Assembly: GCA_023458855.1 (NCBI GenBank)
Contig: JAEWWQ010000348.1
Span: 1 to 9,548, forward strand
Reading direction: 5' to 3'
Length of the DNA stretch: 9,548 bases
DNA from: Bacillota bacterium
GTDB taxonomy: Bacteria; Bacillota; Clostridia; Lachnospirales; Lachnospiraceae
Shown: positions 6,083 to 9,548 of the stretch, piece after piece
Numbering within the stretch: position 1 is the stretch's first letter
How the letters are laid out: every line of letters starts with the position of its first letter
Notes under the pieces: model-generated
The model's input: only the letters and a program-made list of their open reading frames with translations
Told to the model about the DNA's origin: nothing
Database searches by the model: none
Program-made: the position numbers and the translations under genes

Positions 6083-6493
6083 TTAATCTACATTGTCATA
6101 AAGAAGACCTTCATCTTTTTCGTCTGTTTTTGGTTTTCTTACATCTACTTCATATCCTGGATCTGGTTCCTGATTGTGATTCCCCTCATTTCCAGATTTC
6201 TTCTGTAGCTTTTCCTGCTCCCATTTCTGTTTCTCCTCTTCACAGATTCGCTCTGCTTCTACCGCCTCCTCATAAGCCGCTTTTGCCTTTTATCCTAATA
6301 ATTCGTAAAAATATCTGCCATTGCCGGAATTACCTACATACACACCGAGCTCCATATTTTCGCCACTATGACTTTCTCTGATATCAAAAAATACCTTGTA
6401 AAAGTCATAGGTATACAAGTGTTGGCTCGTATCTTCTGATTAATTCATGACAATAGAAAGTTCGCAAAACATGCTTTCTATCTGGTTCCCTAT
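6083..6493 (-). pseudogene. Decayed gene with a coiled-coil, Glu/Lys-rich C-terminus
   Basis: A single minus-strand frame stays protein-like across two in-frame TAA codons (6442-6440 and 6292-6290) before its final TAA at 6085-6083. The middle stretch (6439-6293) reads as a globular segment rich in Tyr, Phe and Gly, with Tyr-Thr-Tyr-Asp-Phe-Tyr-Lys and Gly-Asn-Ser-Gly-Asn-Gly. The last 68 codons (6289-6086) form an Ala/Glu/Lys-rich helix, probably coiled coil, then a Pro/Asp/Glu-rich tail ending Tyr-Asp-Asn-Val-Asp. The upstream end, near 6450-6493, is uncertain because another frame is open there. Each TAA could arise from one base change in CAA, GAA or AAA. The protein family is not recognised. 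Confidence 0.45.
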
Positions 6494-6548
6494 TTAATTT
6501 TGTTGGTAATGCTATATTACACGATGCTTGCCTCCTCCAGAATAGCAT

Positions 6549-6580
6549 AAGCCGAGGAATCATGTCATTCTCCTCGGCTT
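6549..6580 (-). terminator. Stem-loop after the acetyltransferase gene, probable terminator
   Basis: AAGCCGAGGA (6549-6558) and TCCTCGGCTT (6571-6580) form a perfect 10-bp stem with a 12-base loop, 26 bases past the stop codon of the minus-strand acetyltransferase. No long T-run follows on either strand, so termination may be weak or the hairpin may mainly stabilise the 3' end. Confidence 0.55.
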
Positions 6581-6606
6581 GGTAGTTTATACTTTTCTAT
6601 TCTTTT

Positions 6607-7005
6607 CTAAGACTTTGATAGCACAACAGCTGGAGTGTTTTGAACATTATATTTTATTTCCCATGTTCCAGGATAATTGTGAAATAGTTTTTCAACTGCA
6701 ATCTTAGCAATGTGACATTTCCTGTATTTGGGTAGTATTGAAAATTCAGCAATAACATTATCAGGATTTCCACCAATGTATGAGTGACTATTTAATAACA
6801 TAAACCCTGCTATTTCTTTATCTTTAAGAATTAAGATTGCTTTTCTGGTATAATCTGTAAAATAGTCTTCAAAATATCTATACGAATAGTTCCCTTCTAC
6901 ATCAATATCATTATCATAGTAATTGCTCATTTCATAAAGATATTTTTGCATTAGATTATAAAGAAGCTCTTTATCCTTATTTTGAACCATTCTTAATTCA
7001 ACCAT
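6607..7005 (-). CDS. GNAT-family N-acetyltransferase, shortened at the C-terminus
   Basis: 132 aa from ATG 7005, with AGGAG ten bases upstream. The order fits the GNAT fold: N-terminal helices with an acidic Tyr-rich stretch (about 10-52), a strand and turn around Ile-Ala-Gly-Phe-Met-Leu (65-70), and Glu-Phe-Ser-Ile-Leu-Pro-Lys-Tyr-Arg (87-95), which precedes the acetyl-CoA pyrophosphate loop. The loop reads Arg-Lys-Cys-His-Ile-Ala where the family has Arg/Gln-x-x-Gly-x-Gly/Ala, so the key Gly is His. Typical relatives are about 150 residues and continue after Asn-Thr-Pro-Ala into a Phe-Trp-Arg-Lys helix and a last strand; here the frame ends eight residues after that point. Activity is doubtful and the substrate unknown. 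It is flanked by relics on both sides. Confidence 0.65.
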   Translation of the reverse strand: MVELRMVQNKDKELLYNLMQKYLYEMSNYYDNDIDVEGNYSYRYFEDYFTDYTRKAILILKDKEIAGFMLLNSHSYIGGNPDNVIAEFSILPKYRKCHIAKIAVEKLFHNYPGTWEIKYNVQNTPAVVLSKS

Positions 7006-7111
7006 TGTATTTATTCTCCTACTATTATATTTGTCATAGCCATTCTTTACCTTTTCTATAGGTTCGGCTATGCTTGTTTTAGATACTGTGGATTAGTTTT
7101 TTTCTCCTACC

Positions 7112-7488
7112 ACTTTGATGGTTTAATAGAGGCCCTAACATCCCTGAATCTGATTTGACAACCTTACATGCTGCTTCATGATCTGGTCTCTGCAAACACT
7201 GGCTTCCCGTAATTCTGCATATACTCCACTTGGCAAATAAGATGTTGAAAAACGTCCATCCTTTACAAGACCTGCGATTGTCTTTGGATCTTTCAGATCA
7301 CTCTTTTCAGGGCTGTTATCATCAAGTTCCTTGCTCTTTTTTACACTATATGGATTACAGTAACCAGTTGGATATCATGCTCTCCAGTCAAATGCTCTGG
7401 AGAAATGTGTCTGTGAGCCGATATCAACTCCTACAACTAAAGTGTCAGCAGTTACTTGATTAAGTCTTTCATTTTGTGTTAAATTCAT
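7112..7488 (-). pseudogene. IS110-family transposase remnant with internal deletions
   Basis: The ATG at 7488 has GGAGGT six bases upstream, as in an intact element. The first 30 residues hold Leu-Val-Val-Gly-Val-Asp-Ile-Gly, with the first catalytic Asp of the DEDD (RuvC-like) domain, and continue to Ala-Phe-Asp-Trp-Arg. A TGA then follows, with only the Pro-Thr-Gly of the usual Glu-Pro-Thr-Gly motif left. A jump leads to Asn-Pro-Tyr-Ser-Val-Lys-Lys-Ser-Lys-Glu-Leu-Asp-Asp-Asn and Asp-Leu-Lys-Asp-Pro-Lys-Thr-Ile-Ala, which carry the later catalytic Asp residues. Homology fades after Gln-Ile-Gln-Gly near 7142, with more stops. Intact relatives are about 400 residues with a C-terminal Ser domain; that part is absent. 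The element cannot move by itself. Confidence 0.8.
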
Positions 7489-7565
7489 AGTGAAACCTCC
7501 GTTTGATTTTGGTGTTTTTCATCCGGCAAGATGATACCTTAATCTTACTTCGAGGTTTCTTCTTA
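7489..7565 (-). other. Left non-coding end of the IS110 relic, possible bridge-RNA remnant
   Basis: This stretch lies directly upstream of the transposase start. In IS110-type elements the non-coding end next to the transposase start encodes the bridge RNA that pairs with target and donor. A small hairpin, CATC-CGGCAA-GATG (7520-7533), is visible. Whether complete bridge-RNA loops survive cannot be judged without a covariance model or an intact sister copy. Confidence 0.3.
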
Positions 7566-7745
7566 TTCAATTGGCGTTATTTCTGAATTACAGGAATGCT
7601 CCTTAAATGCAGTTGCCAGATCTCCTGCCCAACCATACCATTCTGCCGGAATTCCTTATTGATGTTTCGCATACAGGTAATAAACCTTCTGATATGGTAT
7701 TCCCATTGGTATCATCCAGCTTTTTATTTACGACTGGAATAATGT
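7566..7745. other. Stretch without a recognisable gene
   Basis: No start with a ribosome site and no known motif was found. One minus-strand frame reads Trp-Tyr-Gly-Trp-Ala-Gly-Asp-Leu-Ala across about 7590-7640 but is broken by a stop upstream and ends in a stop soon after. It may be decayed coding DNA hit by the IS element. Nothing more can be supported. Confidence 0.3.
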
Positions 7746-8018
7746 CTATGCTACAAACTTTTTAACTTTTTTTGTGCCGTTTTTCCTTGAAAGTTCATGG
7801 GCTGTTGTTACATTGTTGCTACAACAAATTATTGAAAAATCACTTCTGATTGAATGTCCAGCAGATTTCAATTGTACTATCTGCATTGCCTCTGTCTTTC
7901 TGAATACCATATCGAGATTCACTAGTTGTTTCAACTGCTCTTTCATTCCAGATAAGATAATAGACTCTAACTTTTCATTACTTATTTTATCAGCGAAGCA
8001 GTTGTTTTCACTATTCAT
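7746..8018 (-). pseudogene. Fragment resembling the tail of a large serine recombinase
   Basis: 90 codons. The ATG at 8018 overlaps the TAG of the oxidoreductase gene by eight bases, and the upstream site is weak. The first 45 residues (a Cys, then Ile-Ser-Asn-Glu-Lys-Leu-Glu-Ser-Ile-Ile and a long Lys/Gln/Leu helix) resemble the segment that follows the zinc ribbon in Tn4451-type large serine recombinases, where a last Cys precedes Ile-Ser-x-x-x-Leu and a helix. The second half is Ser/Cys/Asn-rich and does not continue that pattern, suggesting a frameshift or junction around residue 48. No catalytic Ser domain remains. A small gene coupled to the oxidoreductase is the other reading; the recombinase assignment was not tested by search. 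Confidence 0.35.
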
Positions 8019-9378
8019 ATTCTTTCAAAAATACACCATCCCTAATTAACTGTTCTCTTAAATAATTTATATCTATTTCTTTTACGGACTCTTTTCTGTC
8101 TACTGCAATTCCAGCAGCCGTTCCTGCTGCCTGAGCAATTCCCATAAGAACTGGTGTTAATCTAACAGCTGAGCAGGCTCCTTGAGTAGCACTTATACAT
8201 CTTCCTGCTACCAGAAAGTTAGCTAATTTATCTGTAATTAAGCATCGATAAGGTATCGAATACCAACTTCCTGGCTTTAAAAATTTATGAATTGTATTTC
8301 CCCCATCCGGTGAATGAATATCAATAGGATAACCTCCCATTGCAATAGCATCTGGAAACATTACATTGTTTATTAAATCTTCTTCATTAAGCTTATATAC
8401 TCCATCTATTTTTCTGCTTTCACGAATGCCTATATTCGGACCTGAAATTGCAAGTTTACATTTTTCAAAACCAGGAATGTATTTTTGTAAAAAATGTAAG
8501 ACCTCCTGAACCTGCTTCCGCCCCTCAATTTCGGCTTTTGTTAGTTCAAATGGATCAATCGCGCTGCACCTTGAAATTCTCGTCATATTTACGATATATT
8601 CTCCATCGCTGTTCGTTTCAAAGCAAAGAACCGTATCCCTGTCAATATGGAATTCACCCTTGTCTTTGGCCTTCTGAATGCGACTAAAAGCTCCAGAAAT
8701 ATCATAGTGTCTAAACTCATTCAGATTACCAGGAGTGTAAGGTGCCATATCATCGAGGTTAGAAAGAACATATTCACATACTTTTTCCCTATCTACTCCA
8801 TAAACTCGAAAATTCATTGTCATCGGCTGAGCCAGATTGTCTTCTTCACGACCATATACACTTGAAATGCCTGCTCTCGTAGCAAGATCTGCATCCGCTG
8901 ATGCGTCTATAAAAATTTTTGCATATAAATCACAATAGCCCGCCTTACTATATAATTTTACTTTTTCAATTCTATCGCACATTAGCGTGCAATCCGTAAA
9001 AATCGTATGATACATTAAGGTTACACCTGCTCTTTGAGCCATATCTTCCCAAACAATTTTCATTCCCTCTGAATCAAAAGCCGTTGTTGAAGAGCAGAAA
9101 CCTACAGCATCAGGAATATGACCTGTAGAAAATCCTCTCTGAATCATTTCTTCTTCCAACTCCTGCGGAATACCTTTTATGACTTGAACGTCTCCCGCAT
9201 GAAATGTCATTTGTGGTCCTGTTCCACATGCTGTCAGAGCTCCCCCTAAATAACCATTTTTTTCAATAAGAATTGTTCTTGCTCCATTTCTGGCCGCCGC
9301 AATTGCAGCCACTGTGCCCGCCGGTCCACCGCCAATTACCGCTACATCAAAATTAAGATCTTTCATAATCTTTAACAT
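8011..9378 (-). CDS. FAD-dependent oxidoreductase (FAD_oxidored family)
   Basis: 455 aa, full length for the family. Residues 11-40 form the FAD-binding Rossmann start: [10 protein letters not shown] (12-21), then Leu-Ile-Glu-Lys (37-40), whose Glu binds the ribose. Gly-Gly-Ala-Leu-Thr-Ala-Cys-Gly-Thr follows (45-53). [11 protein letters not shown] (156-166) is the second nucleotide-side motif. Gly-Ile-Arg-Glu-Ser-Arg-Lys (317-323) and Val-Ala-Gly-Arg-Cys-Ile-Ser-Ala (390-397) close the FAD site as in PF12831-type proteins. There is no signal peptide, so it acts in the cytosol. The electron acceptor and substrate are not evident; no transporter or second enzyme is present nearby to suggest them. 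The start codon is unusual: the only good Shine-Dalgarno is 34 bases upstream of ATG 9378. ATG 9366 (residue 5) is an alternative without its own site. Confidence 0.85.
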   Translation of the reverse strand: MLKIMKDLNFDVAVIGGGPAGTVAAIAAARNGARTILIEKNGYLGGALTACGTGPQMTFHAGDVQVIKGIPQELEEEMIQRGFSTGHIPDAVGFCSSTTAFDSEGMKIVWEDMAQRAGVTLMYHTIFTDCTLMCDRIEKVKLYSKAGYCDLYAKIFIDASADADLATRAGISSVYGREEDNLAQPMTMNFRVYGVDREKVCEYVLSNLDDMAPYTPGNLNEFRHYDISGAFSRIQKAKDKGEFHIDRDTVLCFETNSDGEYIVNMTRISRCSAIDPFELTKAEIEGRKQVQEVLHFLQKYIPGFEKCKLAISGPNIGIRESRKIDGVYKLNEEDLINNVMFPDAIAMGGYPIDIHSPDGGNTIHKFLKPGSWYSIPYRCLITDKLANFLVAGRCISATQGACSAVRLTPVLMGIAQAAGTAAGIAVDRKESVKEIDINYLREQLIRDGVFLKEYE

Positions 9379-9418
9379 ATAATTTTCTATCTTAAAGATA
9401 AAAATTATAATTCTCCTT
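9379..9418 (-). promoter_or_regulatory. Shine-Dalgarno, hairpin and start codon of the oxidoreductase gene
   Basis: On the minus strand AAGGAG (9418-9413) is followed by AATT and then a near-perfect inverted repeat running up to the ATG: 14 bases (9408-9395) pair with 9393-9379 with a single unpaired G at 9387. If folded, the hairpin would remove about 30 bases and leave only four between Shine-Dalgarno and AUG. If unfolded, the distance is 34 bases, too long for normal initiation. An ATT codon in frame at the correct distance from the Shine-Dalgarno is a less likely start. Confidence 0.5.
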
Positions 9419-9444
9419 TCTCGTTTTATAACAAAAATGTTGTC

Positions 9445-9473
9445 TGTATAAAAAATGACCTAACAAATGTTAA
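9445..9473 (-). promoter_or_regulatory. Candidate promoter for the oxidoreductase gene
   Basis: On the minus strand TTAACA (9473-9468) and TATACA (9450-9445) are separated by 17 bases, with five and four consensus matches. Transcription would start near 9438, about 60 bases before the start codon, so the leader would contain the Shine-Dalgarno and hairpin. The region is very AT-rich, so chance matches are likely. Confidence 0.35.
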
Positions 9474-9548
9474 TAATTTAAATTATTTAGTAATAATATT
9501 AGTTTTTTTAAAAATAACTACATGGAAATCGTATTGCAACTATTACTG

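Noticed and set aside
5987..6381. Two plus-strand ORFs of 73 and 83 codons
   Set aside because: They are antisense to the coiled-coil pseudogene, have odd Pro/His/Leu-rich or Phe/Ile-rich products, and no ribosome sites.
6405..6548. 47-codon minus-strand ORF beginning just after the terminator stem
   Set aside because: It is basic and low in protein-like features, has no ribosome site, and competes with the frame continuous with the coiled-coil pseudogene. It cannot be excluded as the true frame of a decayed gene.
7035..7072. Inverted repeat CATAGCC / GGCTATG with a 24-base loop
   Set aside because: The stem is only seven pairs with a long loop and no T-run. It may be an IS end structure, but nothing supports that directly.
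7230..7463. 77-codon plus-strand ORF
   Set aside because: It is antisense to the IS110 transposase remnant, whose family motifs are clear on the minus strand.
7774..8049. 91-codon plus-strand ORF
   Set aside because: It is the reverse complement of the recombinase-like fragment and the end of the oxidoreductase gene, with no ribosome site.

Overview
The window is AT-rich, with GGAGG-type ribosome binding sites, Gram-positive lipoprotein and surface-protein signals, InlB-type repeats and an IS110 relic. It looks like a chromosomal accessory region of a Clostridia member, most likely a gut Lachnospiraceae; this taxonomic placing is inference. Almost everything is on the minus strand. No rRNA, tRNA, CRISPR array or complete mobile element was seen.

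Layout in window order. (1) 1-355 is the N-terminus of a large secreted surface protein that runs off the left edge. (2) 356-890 holds two very short minus-strand ORFs; one (724-840) looks like the first 23 residues of an AbiEii-type nucleotidyltransferase joined in frame to an unrelated tail. (3) 892-4326 is a two-gene operon of paralogous lipoproteins (563 and 567 aa). Each has an unrecognised N-terminal module, one InlB/Listeria-Bacteroides repeat and a conserved C-terminal module. (4) 4340-4753 is a remodelled control region: the 3' tail of a lost upstream gene, a minus-strand promoter overlapped by two dyads resembling BlaI/MecI operators, a divergent plus-strand promoter and a 34-aa signal-peptide stub. 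(5) 4732-5544 is a stand-alone PP2C-type phosphatase. (6) 5604-6033 has an extended -10 promoter, a 25-codon leader ORF whose end lies inside an intrinsic terminator, and a truncated small membrane protein gene. (7) 6083-8018 is mostly broken genes: a coiled-coil protein with in-frame stops, a shortened GNAT acetyltransferase, an internally deleted IS110 transposase and a fragment resembling a serine recombinase tail. (8) 8011-9378 is a complete FAD-dependent oxidoreductase whose Shine-Dalgarno is separated from its AUG by a hairpin.

Only the lipoprotein pair, the phosphatase and the oxidoreductase look like intact full-length genes. The most interesting signals are in the control regions: the BlaI-like operator without its regulator, the leader-ORF/terminator module, and the Shine-Dalgarno-hairpin-AUG arrangement. 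I did not find a multi-gene system that I can name as new. The best candidate for an undescribed unit is the operator-controlled pair of paralogous lipoproteins.
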